A stretch of DNA of 41,377 nucleotides from an uncultured Sphingomonas sp. GTDB lineage: Bacteria > Pseudomonadota > Alphaproteobacteria > Sphingomonadales > Sphingomonadaceae. Positions 1 through 9,368 of this stretch are shown piece by piece. The stretch's first letter is position 1. Each line of letters opens with the position of its first letter. The position numbers and the translations under genes were made by a program. Below the pieces are notes generated by a model, which had not been told where the DNA came from, searched no databases, and worked only from the letters and a program-made list of their open reading frames with translations. Location of the stretch: assembly GCF_946477935.1 (NCBI RefSeq), contig NZ_CAMLAC010000008.1:1-41377 (forward strand). Reading direction: 5' to 3'.

Positions 1-77
1 CAGGAGTGAAATGGCTGGCGACGCGCTGGATACGCGCGCGTCCCTTTGACGTCTGGCAGGGGCCGGAAGCAGCCTAA
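1..77 (+). CDS. 3' end of an unidentified gene (partial)
   Basis: A reading frame runs in from the left edge (frame of base 3) and ends at TAA 75-77. It gives about 24 residues rich in Trp and Arg, ending RPFDVWQGPEAA. The last bases overlap the convergent alanine racemase stop codon by 4 nt, a tight tail-to-tail arrangement common in this genome. Too little is present to name a family, and the frame may be fortuitous. The composition looks like the C-terminus of a small basic or membrane-associated protein, but that is a guess. Confidence 0.35.
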   Translation, partial: GVKWLATRWIRARPFDVWQGPEAA

Positions 78-1111
78 CGCCAGAGCCGCTCAGCGCGGCG
101 CCCCCACCCGGTCAGCAGCTCATATTGCGAGACGCCCGATGCCTGCGAGGCCGCCGGCAGCGCGTAGTCGATCTCCAACCAGTCCCCTTCGGCCAGATGC
201 GGACAGGCCGATACGTCGATCGCCACCAGATCCATCGACACCCGGCCCAGTTCGGGCAGCACCACATCGTCGTGCCTGGCCGCGCCCACGCCCGAAAAGG
301 CACGGCGATAGCCATCGGCATAGCCCAGGTTGATGATCGCCACCTCCGTCTCGCCCGGGGCGATCCAGGTCGCGTTATATCCCACCGCTTCGCCCATCCG
401 GACGCAGCGGCGCTGAAGGATCTGCGCTTGCGGATACACCACCTGCCGGATCAGCCCGCCCATCTTGGCACGCGGCACCCCGCCATACAGCGCCAGGCCC
501 GGCCGTGTCAGGTCGAACGCATAGTCCTCGCCCAGCCCGATGCCCGCCGAATTGGCCAGGCTCAAACGCCGGGCCGCCGTCATGCCCCTGAGCGCCGCGA
601 AACGCTGCCGCTGCGCCTCATTCATCGCGCTGTCCTCGTCCGCGCAGGCGAGATGGCTCATCAGCGTCTCGATTGTCAGCCCGTCCAGCAGGCCGCCCGC
701 AATCGCCTCGGCGGATACACCCAGCCGGTTCATGCCGGTATCGACCATCACGTCGCAGGCACCACCCCCGGCACCGCGCCAGCGGACGACCTGCGCTTCC
801 GTATTGAGCACCGGCCTCGCAAAGCCGCCACGCGCGGCCTCCATGTCCTCCGCCCGTACCCCGTGCAGTACCGAGAGGGTCAGCCCCAGCGGCGCCAGCG
901 CCTGCGCCTCGGCCCAGGTGGCAACGAAGAAGTCGCGGCACCCTGCCGCTGCCAGTCGCCGGGCGACCTCGGTCGAACCCAGGCCATAGCCATTCGCCTT
1001 CACCGCTGCACCGCACGCAGCCGCGCCGCTCATCCGGTCAAGCTGTCGCCAGTTGTGAACCAGCGCGTCTCCATCGAGACGCAGGCGAAGGGGCGCGGGG
1101 ATTTCGATCAC
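74..1111 (-). CDS. alr: alanine racemase
   Basis: PLP-dependent alanine racemase, which interconverts L- and D-alanine to supply D-Ala for peptidoglycan in the cytosol. The PLP lysine is K38 in AAVKANGYGLG. The second catalytic-site signature VGYNATW, carrying the family's catalytic Tyr, is followed by NLGYADGYRR. The frame is open further upstream to 1225, but that would overlap the preceding dehydrogenase gene by 86 nt. GTG at 1109-1111 is chosen because AAGGGA lies just before it and the protein then begins directly with the barrel domain (VIEIPAPLRLRLDG). This gives 345 residues, close to the usual 350-370. It lies 28 nt after the 3-hydroxyisobutyrate dehydrogenase gene and is probably co-transcribed with it. 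Confidence 0.93.
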   Translation of the reverse strand: MIEIPAPLRLRLDGDALVHNWRQLDRMSGAAACGAAVKANGYGLGSTEVARRLAAAGCRDFFVATWAEAQALAPLGLTLSVLHGVRAEDMEAARGGFARPVLNTEAQVVRWRGAGGGACDVMVDTGMNRLGVSAEAIAGGLLDGLTIETLMSHLACADEDSAMNEAQRQRFAALRGMTAARRLSLANSAGIGLGEDYAFDLTRPGLALYGGVPRAKMGGLIRQVVYPQAQILQRRCVRMGEAVGYNATWIAPGETEVAIINLGYADGYRRAFSGVGAARHDDVVLPELGRVSMDLVAIDVSACPHLAEGDWLEIDYALPAASQASGVSQYELLTGWGRRAERLWR

Positions 1112-1139
1112 CCGTCGTCCCTTACGCCGCTCGCCCGCG

Positions 1140-2018
1140 TCAGGCCAAGGTGCGAATGATCCCGGAGAAATCGGTGGTGGCCTGCCCGTCGCGCTCGACG
1201 AACGCTTCGTAAAGTTCGGTGGCACGCGCGCCCATCGGCACCGGCGCCCCCGCCTCGCCCGCCGCGGCCATGGCCAGCCGCAGGTCCTTCAGCATCAGCG
1301 CGGCAGCGAATCCGCCCTGGAAATCCCGATCGGCCGGACTGACCGGGCCGACCCCGGCAACCGGGCAATAGGTCGTCATCGACCAGCTCTGCCCCGACGA
1401 CACGCTGGCGATATCGTAGAATGTCTGGGCATCGACACCCAGCCGGTCGGCCAGTGCAAAGGCCTCGCACGTTGCGATCATCGTCGCGCCCAAGATCATG
1501 TTGTTGCACATCTTGGCGGCCTGCCCCGCGCCGCTCGCTCCTGCATGGATCACCGCCTTGCCCATCGCGTCCAGGATTGGCTGCGCGGCGGCGAATGCCT
1601 GCTCGGTGCCGCCCACCATGAAGGTCAGCGTGCCGCCGGTCGCCGCGGCGATCCCGCCCGACACCGGCGCATCGACCGCCAGGAAGCCCCGGTCGACCGC
1701 GATCTCCGCCAGCCGCCGCGCTGTCGCCACGTCGATCGTCGAACAGTCGATCAACACGGCGCCCGCGCCGGCATGCGGTAGCACCGCCTCGGTATAGACA
1801 CGCTCGACATGGCTGCCGGCGGGCAGCATGGTGACGATCGCCTCCGCCCCGTCGACCGCCTCTGCGGCGCTCTCCGCGGCCAGGCACCCGGCCTCGCCGG
1901 CCCGTGCCAGCGCATCGGCTGACAGGTCGAACGCGCGGACGTCATGCCCGGCCTTGGCCAGATTCGCGGCCATGCCGCCGCCCATATTGCCCAGTCCGAT
2001 AAAGGCGATGCGTGCCAT
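1140..2018 (-). CDS. mmsB: 3-hydroxyisobutyrate dehydrogenase
   Basis: NAD-dependent oxidation of 3-hydroxyisobutyrate to methylmalonate semialdehyde, a late step in valine breakdown. The N-terminal Rossmann fold shows GLGNMGGGMAANL (residues 8-20). The substrate-site loop is DAPVSGG (116-122), and the catalytic lysine of the beta-hydroxyacid dehydrogenase family is K169 in GAGQAAKMCNN. Length 292 is normal. GAGGAG sits about 10 nt before the ATG. It follows enoyl-CoA hydratase and 3-hydroxyisobutyryl-CoA hydrolase on the same strand, the expected order for valine catabolism. This context favours 3-hydroxyisobutyrate over tartronate semialdehyde as substrate. Confidence 0.92.
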   Translation of the reverse strand: MARIAFIGLGNMGGGMAANLAKAGHDVRAFDLSADALARAGEAGCLAAESAAEAVDGAEAIVTMLPAGSHVERVYTEAVLPHAGAGAVLIDCSTIDVATARRLAEIAVDRGFLAVDAPVSGGIAAATGGTLTFMVGGTEQAFAAAQPILDAMGKAVIHAGASGAGQAAKMCNNMILGATMIATCEAFALADRLGVDAQTFYDIASVSSGQSWSMTTYCPVAGVGPVSPADRDFQGGFAAALMLKDLRLAMAAAGEAGAPVPMGARATELYEAFVERDGQATTDFSGIIRTLA

Positions 2019-2066
2019 TGCTAAAGCTCCTCTCCAGATCCCCCGCTGTGCGGGTGGATGTACGTG

Positions 2067-2843
2067 TCAGCGGCCCTGCCAGTTGCCGGGGCGTTTCTCC
2101 ACAAAGGCGGTCATCCCTTCCTTCTGGTCGGCGGTGCCGAACAGACCGTGGAACAGCCGGCGCTCGAACTGCACGCCCTGGGTCAGCCCCATGTCGAAGG
2201 CGGCGTTGACCATCTCCTTGTTCGCCTTGACCGCCAGCGGTGCCATGCCGGCGATGGTGGCGGCGGTCTTCACCGCCTCCTCGACCAGATCGGCGGCGGG
2301 AACGATCCGCGCGACCAGGCCGGCACGCTCGGCCTCCTCGGCATCCATCATCCGGCCCGTCAGGCACATCTCCATCGCCTTGGCCTTGCCCACCGCATGC
2401 GCCAGCCGCTGCGATCCGCCCATGCCGGGGGTCACCGCCAGCTTGATCTCGGGCTGACCGAATTTGGCGGTGTCGGCGGCCAGAATGAAATCGCACATCA
2501 TCGCCAGCTCGCACCCGCCACCCAGCGCATACCCCGCCACCGCCGCGATCACCGGCTTGCGCGTCCGCGTGAACACGTCCCACCCGGCAAAATGATCGCT
2601 GCCATACATGGCGGCGAAATCCATCGCCTGCATCTCCTTGATGTCGGCGCCGGCCGCGAATGCCTTTGCACTGCCGGTGATGACGGCGCAGCCCTGGCTG
2701 TCATCGGCATCAAAGGCGCGCATCGCCGCCAGCAGGTCGGCCAATATCTGGGCATTGAGCGCGTTGAGCGCTTCCGGCCGGTTCAGCGTCACCAGCGTGA
2801 CGGCGCCACGCTGCTCGACGATAAGGGTCTGGTATTGGGACAT
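2067..2843 (-). CDS. enoyl-CoA hydratase
   Basis: Crotonase-fold hydratase that adds water to 2-enoyl-CoA; in this operon methacrylyl-CoA is the likely substrate. Both catalytic glutamates of true hydratases are present: E112 in [11 protein letters not shown] and E132 in [15 protein letters not shown]. The oxyanion-hole segment [11 protein letters not shown] is at 61-71. Length 258 is standard. It starts 13 nt after the hydrolase gene and 48 nt before mmsB, consistent with one transcript. The sequence alone does not separate a branched-chain enzyme from a general short-chain EchA/PaaF type. Confidence 0.92.
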   Translation of the reverse strand: MSQYQTLIVEQRGAVTLVTLNRPEALNALNAQILADLLAAMRAFDADDSQGCAVITGSAKAFAAGADIKEMQAMDFAAMYGSDHFAGWDVFTRTRKPVIAAVAGYALGGGCELAMMCDFILAADTAKFGQPEIKLAVTPGMGGSQRLAHAVGKAKAMEMCLTGRMMDAEEAERAGLVARIVPAADLVEEAVKTAATIAGMAPLAVKANKEMVNAAFDMGLTQGVQFERRLFHGLFGTADQKEGMTAFVEKRPGNWQGR

Positions 2844-2856
2844 GGGCGATACTCCG

Positions 2857-3900
2857 TCAGGCGGGGGTCCATGCCTCTGCCGGGGGCAGCGGCGCGAAGA
2901 TCTGGTCGATCACATGGTCGGTCACGGCATCGGGCGTGGCGGGATTCCAGCGCGGCGCATGATCCTTGTCGACGATCACCGCGCGCACGCCCTCCAGAAA
3001 GTCGTGCCGCTGCACCACCCGCGTCGCCACCGCATATTCCTGCACCATCTCGTCGGCGAAACTCGCCATGTCGGCACCACTGCGCAGCAGCCGCAGCGAG
3101 ACCTTCATCGCCTGGGGCGACTTGGTCGCCAGCGTATCGCGCTGCTGCTGCGCCCATTCGCCGCCGTCCGCCTCCAGCGCCGCCAGTATCTCCTCCAGCG
3201 TGTCCGCGGCGAACAGCCGGTCGATATCGTCGCGATGCGCCAGGATCGCCGCCTCCGGCGCGGGCACCGCCAGATCGGACAGGATCGCGTCCAGCGCATT
3301 CGGATCGGCCAGGATATGCCGCTTGGCCTCGTCCAGATCGGCTGCGGGCACATAATGGGTGGCGATGCCCAACGCGCAGCATTCCGCACCGTTCAGCCGG
3401 TGCCCGGTCAGCGCCAGAAACTGGCCGATCCGCCCCGGCAGGCGCGACAGATACCAGCCCGCCCCGACATCCGGGAACAGCCCGATCCCGGTTTCGGGCA
3501 TGGCAAGGCGCGTATTCTCCGTCGCGATCCGCTTGCTGCACGGAAGCGCCACGCCGACGCCGCCGCCCATGGTGATGCCGTCCATCACCGCGACGATCGG
3601 CTTGGCATAGGTGAACAGCCGGTGGTTCATCCGATACTCGGTATGGAAGAACGCCCGCGCCGCCGCGCCGTCCCCGGCACCGCTCTCGCTGAGCAGCCGG
3701 ATGTCGCCGCCTGCGCAAAAGCCCCTGCCCTCGGCATGGTCAATCAGTACCGCACGGATGCTGGCATCGCCGCGCCAGTCCTCCAGCGCGTCCAATATGC
3801 CCTGGCACATCTCGGCGTTCAGCGCGTGAAGGGCCTTGGGCCGGTTCAGTCGCAGGCGGCCGACGGCGCCGCTTGTCTGGGCGATCAGGTCGGTGGTCAT
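2857..3900 (-). CDS. 3-hydroxyisobutyryl-CoA hydrolase
   Basis: Crotonase-superfamily thioesterase that releases 3-hydroxyisobutyrate from its CoA ester in valine degradation. The diagnostic block [20 protein letters not shown] carries E136 and D144, matching the Glu/Asp pair of the HIBCH family. The oxyanion loop is [13 protein letters not shown] (58-70). Length 347 fits the family. It is the first gene of the leftward run hydrolase-hydratase-mmsB-alr. The CoA dehydrogenase and methylmalonate-semialdehyde dehydrogenase that would complete the pathway are not in the window. AGGAG occurs about 13 nt upstream, slightly far for a ribosome site. Confidence 0.92.
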   Translation of the reverse strand: MTTDLIAQTSGAVGRLRLNRPKALHALNAEMCQGILDALEDWRGDASIRAVLIDHAEGRGFCAGGDIRLLSESGAGDGAAARAFFHTEYRMNHRLFTYAKPIVAVMDGITMGGGVGVALPCSKRIATENTRLAMPETGIGLFPDVGAGWYLSRLPGRIGQFLALTGHRLNGAECCALGIATHYVPAADLDEAKRHILADPNALDAILSDLAVPAPEAAILAHRDDIDRLFAADTLEEILAALEADGGEWAQQQRDTLATKSPQAMKVSLRLLRSGADMASFADEMVQEYAVATRVVQRHDFLEGVRAVIVDKDHAPRWNPATPDAVTDHVIDQIFAPLPPAEAWTPA

Positions 3901-4054
3901 GCGGACGCTGCTACTCCTCTCATGGTCTTTCCCCGTCCAACGCCCGATCTAGGGTCGGTATCATCGGCCGGGGAAACAATCTTGCGCTCCCTTGGCACAG
4001 ATGGTCGCGCTGCGTAACCTCCGCCGATCACGCACCGCATCACGGGAGTGCCGC

Positions 4055-4930
4055 ATGACCGATCTTCGCGACCGCGCCGTCCAGATCTACGACGCCTTCA
4101 CGCACGAGCATCATGACCGCCGCACGCTGCTGCGCCAGATGACGCTGCTCGCCGGATCGGCGGCTGCGGCAGAGGCGCTGATCCTGTCGATCGCCGCCAG
4201 CCCTGCCGCCGCGGCGCAGATCGATCCCAGGGATCCGCGCCTCGTCACCGATCGTAGCGTCGGCGCGGAAGGCGGCGCCCCCTCGATCGCCTACTTCGCC
4301 GCCCCCCGCCAACCCAGGGCGAAACTCGGCTACGTCCTCGTCATCCACGAAAACCGCGGACTGACCCCGCACATCCAGGACGTCGCGCGCCGGCTCGCCC
4401 TGGCCGGCTTCCGCGTAATCGCCCCCGACTTCCTCGCACCGCAAGGCGGCACCCCCGCCGACGAGGACAAGGCCCGCGCGCTGATCGGCACGCTCGACTA
4501 TGATCTTGCGCTGAAACAGGCTCGCGCCTTTATCGCGCGCGCAGCGACGCAGCGAACCGGCACGGGCAAGGTCGGCGCCGTCGGCTTTTGCTGGGGCGGC
4601 GCGTTCGTGAACCGGCTGGCGGTCGCGGCGGGACCAGCCCTGGCCGCCGGCGTCGCCTATTACGGTCCTGCGCCCGATCCGGCGGAGGCTGTGCGCGTGT
4701 CTGCACCGCTGATGCTGCATTATGCCGGCAAGGATGCGCGGGTGAACGCAACCGGCGAACCCTGGGTCGCGGCGTTGAAGGCCGCCGGCAAATCGGTAGA
4801 GGCGTTCACCTATCCGGGCGTAGACCATGCGTTCAATAACGACACGTCCGCGCAGCGTTATGACGCGCAGGCGGCACGGCTGGCCTGGGACCGGACGACG
4901 CGGTTCCTGCACGCCCGGCTTGACCGATAA
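4055..4930 (+). CDS. dienelactone hydrolase family protein, probably exported
   Basis: Alpha/beta hydrolase of the dienelactone hydrolase (carboxymethylenebutenolidase) family, 291 residues from the ATG at 4055, which has GGGAG about 8 nt upstream. The likely catalytic set is C179 in GFCWGG, D227 in YAGKDARVN and H258 in PGVDHAFNND, with E99 in IHENRGL as the family's auxiliary Glu. The N-terminus has a twin-arginine-like segment (DRRTLLRQMTLLAG, about 21-34), a hydrophobic stretch and an Ala-rich AAAAQ site near 51-55, suggesting Tat export or a membrane anchor. It diverges from the valine operon. The natural substrate cannot be inferred, and many such proteins are general esterases. Confidence 0.85.
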   Translation: MTDLRDRAVQIYDAFTHEHHDRRTLLRQMTLLAGSAAAAEALILSIAASPAAAAQIDPRDPRLVTDRSVGAEGGAPSIAYFAAPRQPRAKLGYVLVIHENRGLTPHIQDVARRLALAGFRVIAPDFLAPQGGTPADEDKARALIGTLDYDLALKQARAFIARAATQRTGTGKVGAVGFCWGGAFVNRLAVAAGPALAAGVAYYGPAPDPAEAVRVSAPLMLHYAGKDARVNATGEPWVAALKAAGKSVEAFTYPGVDHAFNNDTSAQRYDAQAARLAWDRTTRFLHARLDR

Positions 4931-4977
4931 CGGCTGGAATGTTCCACTCTTGTTCCACCGAATCAGGAGCAGAAGCA

Positions 4978-5607
4978 ATGGCCGCCGATCTCACGCTCTA
5001 CACCAACCCCATGTCGCGGGGGCGTATCGCCCGGTGGATGCTCGAGGAGGTCGGTGCGCCCTATGACACGGTGGTGCTGGACTACGGCACGACGATGAAG
5101 GACGAGGCTTACCGCGCGATCAACCCGATGATGAAGGTACCGGCGATCGTCCACAAAGGCGCGGTGGTGACCGAGGTGGCGGCGATCTGCGCCTATCTGG
5201 CGGATGCCTTCCCACAGGCCGCGCTGGCGCCCGCACCGGCGGAGCGCGCCGATTATTACCGGTGGCTGTTCTTCGGTGCCGGTCCGCTGGAGGCAGCGAT
5301 CACCAATCGTTCGCTGGGTGTCGAGCCGGATGCGCAGCAGCAGCAGATGGCCGGTTACGGCACGCTCGACCTGACCGCGGGGACACTGGAGTCGATGCTG
5401 AAGGACCGGGACTATATTGCCGGCAGCCGCTTCAGCGCGGCCGACGTGTATGTCGGGTCGGGTCTGATGTGGTACACCGAGTTCGGCCTGCTGCCCAAAT
5501 CGGCCCCCTTCATGGCCTATATCGGCCGGCTCGCGGACCGACCGGCCCACCGCCGCGCGACCGAGATCGACGATGCCCTGATGCCGGCAAAGGCCGACGC
5601 CGGCTGA
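4978..5607 (+). CDS. glutathione S-transferase family protein
   Basis: Cytosolic GST, 209 residues, with an N-terminal thioredoxin fold (LTLYTNPMSRGRIARWMLEE, about 4-23) and an all-helical C-terminal half. The Ser in NPMSRGR is the probable glutathione-activating residue, the cis-Pro loop is MKVPAIV, and the following EVAAICAYLAD matches the usual E-S/A glutathione contact region. ATG 4978 is preferred over an earlier in-frame start at 4939 because AGGAG lies at 4964-4968 and the fold begins immediately. It follows the dienelactone hydrolase gene by 47 nt and may be co-transcribed with it. Substrate unknown. Confidence 0.88.
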   Translation: MAADLTLYTNPMSRGRIARWMLEEVGAPYDTVVLDYGTTMKDEAYRAINPMMKVPAIVHKGAVVTEVAAICAYLADAFPQAALAPAPAERADYYRWLFFGAGPLEAAITNRSLGVEPDAQQQQMAGYGTLDLTAGTLESMLKDRDYIAGSRFSAADVYVGSGLMWYTEFGLLPKSAPFMAYIGRLADRPAHRRATEIDDALMPAKADAG

Positions 5608-5614
5608 GATCGTA

Positions 5615-5845
5615 TCAGGATGCCTTCACGCGAGCGGCCAACGCCGCCTTGCGTGGGGGCAGCGTGGCCAGAATCGCCCGGCGTTCCTCCGCCGGCTTGG
5701 CGCTCCAGTTCGAGATTTCGCGGATCGTTCGCGCGCATCCCACGCACCACCCGGTATCGCGGTCCATCCGGCATATATTGACGCACGGCGAAGCGAGGCT
5801 GACCGGCTGCGGCGCGGTGAAGCTGATGATGTCGTCCAGCGGCAC
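5615..5845 (-). CDS. DUF1289 domain-containing protein
   Basis: Small protein of 76 residues with the DUF1289 pattern: [10 protein letters not shown], then [16 protein letters not shown]. The four cysteines probably bind a metal. DUF1289 proteins are short, widespread in proteobacteria and of unknown function. It converges on the GST gene with 7 nt between the stop codons and lies just downstream of the DEAD-box helicase gene on the same strand (18 nt gap), so it may be the second gene of a helicase transcript. Confidence 0.85.
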   Translation of the reverse strand: MPLDDIISFTAPQPVSLASPCVNICRMDRDTGWCVGCARTIREISNWSAKPAEERRAILATLPPRKAALAARVKAS

Positions 5846-5863
5846 GAAACGCCTCGAAATCGC

Positions 5864-7246
5864 CTAACGGTTGAGCGAGACCATCAGGAATTCCGGAATC
5901 GGCCCGTTCCAACCGACATCGGGTCCATCATCGCGGTCATCGCGGCGCGGACGACGATCACGCCGCTCGTCACGCGGCGGGCGCCGGTCTTCCCGCTCGC
6001 GATAGCCAGGCGCCTCTGCTGCAGGACGCTCGTTTTCCGTCGGCCGATCGTCGCGCACCGGACGCTCTTCGCGAACAGGCCGCTCACGCCGGGCGCGGCG
6101 CGGGCGATCCTCTTCCTCGGCGGCTGCCGGCAGGTCGAGCGGCGCGATCTTCTGGCCGGTCAGCTTTTCGATGTTGGCGATGTTCTCGGCATCGTCGGGC
6201 GTCACGAAGGTGAAGGCGATGCCCGTCGCGCCGCCGCGACCGGTACGGCCGATGCGGTGGACATAATCGTCCGGATGCCATGGCGCATCGAAATTGATGA
6301 CATGGCTGACACCCTTGATGTCCAGTCCGCGTGCCGCGACGTCGGAGGCGACCAGGATGTTGATGTCACCGCGCTTGAACAGGTCCAGCTCGGCGAGCCG
6401 CTGCGGCTGCTCCATGTCGCCATGGATTTCGCCGGAGCGGAAGCCGTGCCGCTTCAGCGACTTGTTCAGCTCGCGCACCGTCGTCTTGCGGTTGCAGAAG
6501 ATGATCGCGGTACGCATCCCCTCCTGCTGCAGCACCTGGCGCAAACGCTTGCGCTTCTCGGACGCTTGCGCTGCGACCGGTACTACCCACTGGGTGATGT
6601 TTGCATTGGTGGTCGCCGCGCGCGCGACCTCGATCGTCTTCGGGTTTTCCAGGAACTTGTCGGCCAGCTTCTTGATCGGCGGCGGCATCGTCGCGGAAAA
6701 GAGCAAGGTCTGGCGCTGCTTGGGCAGCTTGGTGCAGATGTCCTCGATATCGGGAATGAACCCCATGTCGAGCATCCGGTCCGCCTCGTCGATGACCAGC
6801 ATCGAACAGCCGGTGAGCAGGATATTGCCGCGCCCGAACAGGTCCATCAACCGGCCCGGCGTCGCGATCAACACGTCGACGCCCTTTTCCAGCGCCTTGA
6901 TCTGGTCGCCCATCGACACGCCGCCGATCAGCAACGCCATGGAAAGCTTGTGGTTTGCGCCGTACTTCTCGAAATTCTCGGCGACCTGCGCGGCCAGCTC
7001 GCGCGTCGGCTCCAGGATCAGCGAGCGCGGCATGCGTGCCCGGCTGCGTCCTTGTGCCAGGATGTCGATCATCGGCAGCACGAACGACGCCGTCTTGCCC
7101 GTCCCCGTCTGGGCGATGCCGATAATGTCGCGCATCATCAGCACCGAGGGGATGGCGGACGCCTGGATCGGCGTCGGCTCGGTATAACCCGCATCCGTCA
7201 CCGTTTTCAGAAGTTCGTCGGAAAGGCCGAGATCGGCAAAGCTCAT
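5864..7246 (-). CDS. DEAD-box ATP-dependent RNA helicase (RhlE-like)
   Basis: RNA helicase of 460 residues. The Q motif is in FADLGLSDELLKTV...PTPIQ (3-28), Walker A is AQTGTGKT (45-52), followed by PTRELA, VIDEADRMLDMGF, SAT, EIHGDMEQ, DVAARGLDI and HRIGRTGRGG. This is the full set for an active enzyme. The last 85 or so residues are a low-complexity Arg/Asp/Glu/Pro tail with RRD, RER and DDR repeats, typical of RhlE tails that bind RNA or ribosomes. The frame is open to 7492, but residues before MSFADLG are unlike the family, so ATG 7244-7246 is chosen. Likely role: ribosome assembly or RNA turnover. Confidence 0.92.
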   Translation of the reverse strand: MSFADLGLSDELLKTVTDAGYTEPTPIQASAIPSVLMMRDIIGIAQTGTGKTASFVLPMIDILAQGRSRARMPRSLILEPTRELAAQVAENFEKYGANHKLSMALLIGGVSMGDQIKALEKGVDVLIATPGRLMDLFGRGNILLTGCSMLVIDEADRMLDMGFIPDIEDICTKLPKQRQTLLFSATMPPPIKKLADKFLENPKTIEVARAATTNANITQWVVPVAAQASEKRKRLRQVLQQEGMRTAIIFCNRKTTVRELNKSLKRHGFRSGEIHGDMEQPQRLAELDLFKRGDINILVASDVAARGLDIKGVSHVINFDAPWHPDDYVHRIGRTGRGGATGIAFTFVTPDDAENIANIEKLTGQKIAPLDLPAAAEEEDRPRRARRERPVREERPVRDDRPTENERPAAEAPGYREREDRRPPRDERRDRRPRRDDRDDGPDVGWNGPIPEFLMVSLNR

Positions 7247-7358
7247 GCAGGGGTCCGGAAATAATGGCGCTGGGGGACGACACGGCCCCATGCACACGTT
7301 CGTCGCCCGCTCGCGGATTTCAGCCGATTTGTCAAGCTTTGCTGCCGTGCGGCACGGC

Positions 7359-7841
7359 TCACTTGGCGGGCACGAGCGTCCGGAACCGGTCGATCTCGCA
7401 GGCCGCACCCGATCGCATCCGGATCGCGTCCCGATCGGCACAGACACGCCCGTCCGGCGCCGGACGCAGATAGAAGCCGGAATAGAAATCAAGCTGCCGG
7501 CATTCCCCGCTCAACTTGGCGCGCACCCTGTTGCCCCCCGCCAATACCAGGTCGACCGAACCCGCCTCGCTGACCAGCGCTCCGGCCAGTGCCGAAGCCG
7601 CTATGCATTTCGGCCCCTTGCGCTCCTTCCACTTGGTTGGCGCCATCGGCTGGCGCGCAGCCATGGCGACACGCGGCACGCGCACCACGATACGCTCGCG
7701 CACCGTCATCTGCGTCACCCGCACATGCGGACCATCCGCCGCCCCGATCAGGGCGGGCGTCGCAAGCGCGGCGAGAAGGCGAATCGGCGGTCGAATCATG
7801 ACAGGAAGCCCCCGCATAAGCCCGATCGTTGAACGTCTCAT
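7359..7841 (-). CDS. hypothetical protein with signal peptide
   Basis: About 160 residues from ATG 7839-7841, which has AGGTGA 5 nt upstream. Internal ATG 7797-7799 would give 146 residues and a tidier signal peptide (MIRPPIRLLAALATPALIGAADG); GTG 7848-7850 is a third option. After the signal region there are four cysteines (KGPKCIAA, GECRQLD, RVCADRD, AACEIDR) that could form two disulfides in the periplasm. I do not recognise the family. The middle part reads like a small beta-rich exported protein. It diverges from the GlcD-like gene, with 25 nt between the two starts. Confidence 0.65.
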   Translation of the reverse strand: MRRSTIGLMRGLPVMIRPPIRLLAALATPALIGAADGPHVRVTQMTVRERIVVRVPRVAMAARQPMAPTKWKERKGPKCIAASALAGALVSEAGSVDLVLAGGNRVRAKLSGECRQLDFYSGFYLRPAPDGRVCADRDAIRMRSGAACEIDRFRTLVPAK

Positions 7842-7866
7842 GAACTTCACCTAAGCCCCGGCCGTC

Positions 7867-9312
7867 ATGACCCCTGCGCAAACCAGCCTGATCGACGCAC
7901 TCCGCCCGCTGCTGGATTCCGGGTCGATCATTACCGATCGTGACGCCGTCAGCCCGTGGGAAACCGACTGGCGCCGCCGTTTCCATGGCCATGCGCCCGC
8001 GATCCTTGCCCCGACCACGCGTGAGGAGGTTGCGGCGATCCTGGCCGCTGCAACGGCGCACGGCGTGCCGCTCGTCCCGCAAGGCGGCAACAGCTCGATG
8101 GTCGGTGGCGCGACGCCCCCGGCGGACGGCAGCGCGCTGATCCTGTCCCTGCGCCGGATGAACCGTATCCGCCACATCGATCCTGCCGCCGGGCTGGCCG
8201 TGGTCGAAGCCGGTGTGATCCTGGCCGATCTTCACGACGCAGCGCTCGCGAAAGGCCGCCGCTTTCCGCTGACCCTCGGCGCGCGCGGCAGTGCCACGAT
8301 CGGGGGGCTGGTTTCGACCAATGCGGGGGGGACGCAGGTTCTGCGGTTCGGGACGATGCGCGGACTGGTCGCCGGGGTGGAGGCGGTGCTACCGGACGGG
8401 TCGATCCATAACGGGCTGTCGGCACTGAAGAAGGATAATCGCGGCTACGATCTCAACCAGTTGTTGATCGGAGCGGAGGGGACGCTGGGCATCGTCACCG
8501 CCGCGACGCTGCATCTCGTTCCCGCGATCGCGCAGGCCGCGACCGCCTGGGTCGGCGTGGCGAGCCCGGCGGACGGGCTGGCGCTGCTCCGCCGCCTTCA
8601 GGCCGCGACCGACGCGATCGAAAGTTTCGAGATCATGCCCGCCGAAACCCTGGCGGCGGCCGTTGCGCATGTCCCCGGCGCCCGCCCGCCTCTGGCCGGT
8701 CAGCACGCCTGGCATGTGCTGATCGAGGCGACTGCCGCCGACCACCAGGGGGAGGCGCCGTCGCATCTGCTGGAGACACTGCTCGGCCGCGCGCTCGAGG
8801 CCAATGTCATCGCCGATGCGGTGATCGCCGCCAGCGAGGCGCAGGCGCAAGCATTCTGGCGGCTGCGCGACTCGCTGTCCGATGCGGAACGCGCGCTGGG
8901 GCCGGCGACGCAGCACGACCTGTCCGTCCCCGTCGAGGCGATGCCACGCTTCATGATCGAGGCGGCCGCGGCCTGCGATGCGCGCTTCCCCGGCACCCAT
9001 GCGTCGGGCTTCGGCCATCTGGGCGACGGCAACATCCATTTTCACGTCCGCAGCGCCCCCGGTACCGATCGGGCGCTATTCTATGCGGAGCAGGCACCAG
9101 CGATCACCCGGTTCGTCCACGATCTGGTGGTAGCCTGGGGCGGGTCGATCTCGGCCGAACACGGCATCGGCCAGATGAAGCGCGACGAACTGGCCCGGCT
9201 GTCGCCCGCGCGTGCCGCGACGCTGGCGGCGATTAAGCGCGCGATCGACCCGGCCGGGCTGCTGAACCCCGGCAAACTGGTCGCGCTTGCGCCTGCGCCC
9301 AAGGCCCCATAG
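7867..9312 (+). CDS. FAD-binding oxidoreductase, GlcD / D-2-hydroxyacid dehydrogenase type
   Basis: Flavoprotein of 481 residues with an N-terminal FAD_binding_4 domain (PAILAPTTREEVAAIL, then PQGGNSSMVGGA and the ARGSATIGGLVSTNAGGTQ nucleotide loop) and a C-terminal FAD-oxidase_C domain ending with GHLGDGNIHFHV, SAEHGIGQMKRDEL and the AIDPAGLLNPGKL tail. These are signatures of the GlcD, D-lactate and D-2-hydroxyglutarate dehydrogenase group, which oxidise 2-hydroxyacids and pass electrons to an acceptor. A D-2-hydroxyglutarate-type activity is plausible but not settled by sequence. There are no GlcE/GlcF partners nearby. A 24-bp palindrome follows the stop. Confidence 0.9.
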   Translation: MTPAQTSLIDALRPLLDSGSIITDRDAVSPWETDWRRRFHGHAPAILAPTTREEVAAILAAATAHGVPLVPQGGNSSMVGGATPPADGSALILSLRRMNRIRHIDPAAGLAVVEAGVILADLHDAALAKGRRFPLTLGARGSATIGGLVSTNAGGTQVLRFGTMRGLVAGVEAVLPDGSIHNGLSALKKDNRGYDLNQLLIGAEGTLGIVTAATLHLVPAIAQAATAWVGVASPADGLALLRRLQAATDAIESFEIMPAETLAAAVAHVPGARPPLAGQHAWHVLIEATAADHQGEAPSHLLETLLGRALEANVIADAVIAASEAQAQAFWRLRDSLSDAERALGPATQHDLSVPVEAMPRFMIEAAAACDARFPGTHASGFGHLGDGNIHFHVRSAPGTDRALFYAEQAPAITRFVHDLVVAWGGSISAEHGIGQMKRDELARLSPARAATLAAIKRAIDPAGLLNPGKLVALAPAPKAP

Positions 9313-9316
9313 ACAC

Positions 9317-9340
9317 CGGCGAGCCGCGCGCGGCTCGCCG
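9317..9340. terminator. perfect 24-bp GC palindrome after the flavoprotein gene
   Basis: CGGCGAGCCGCG is followed directly by its reverse complement. RNA would fold into a strong hairpin 4 nt after the flavoprotein stop and 28 nt before the SapC ATG. There is only a weak T run (TTT) several bases later, so it may be a weak or factor-assisted terminator, or an mRNA 3'-end stabiliser. Confidence 0.5.
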
Positions 9341-9368
9341 CCGCCGTTTCATCTTCTGGAGAGTTTTC

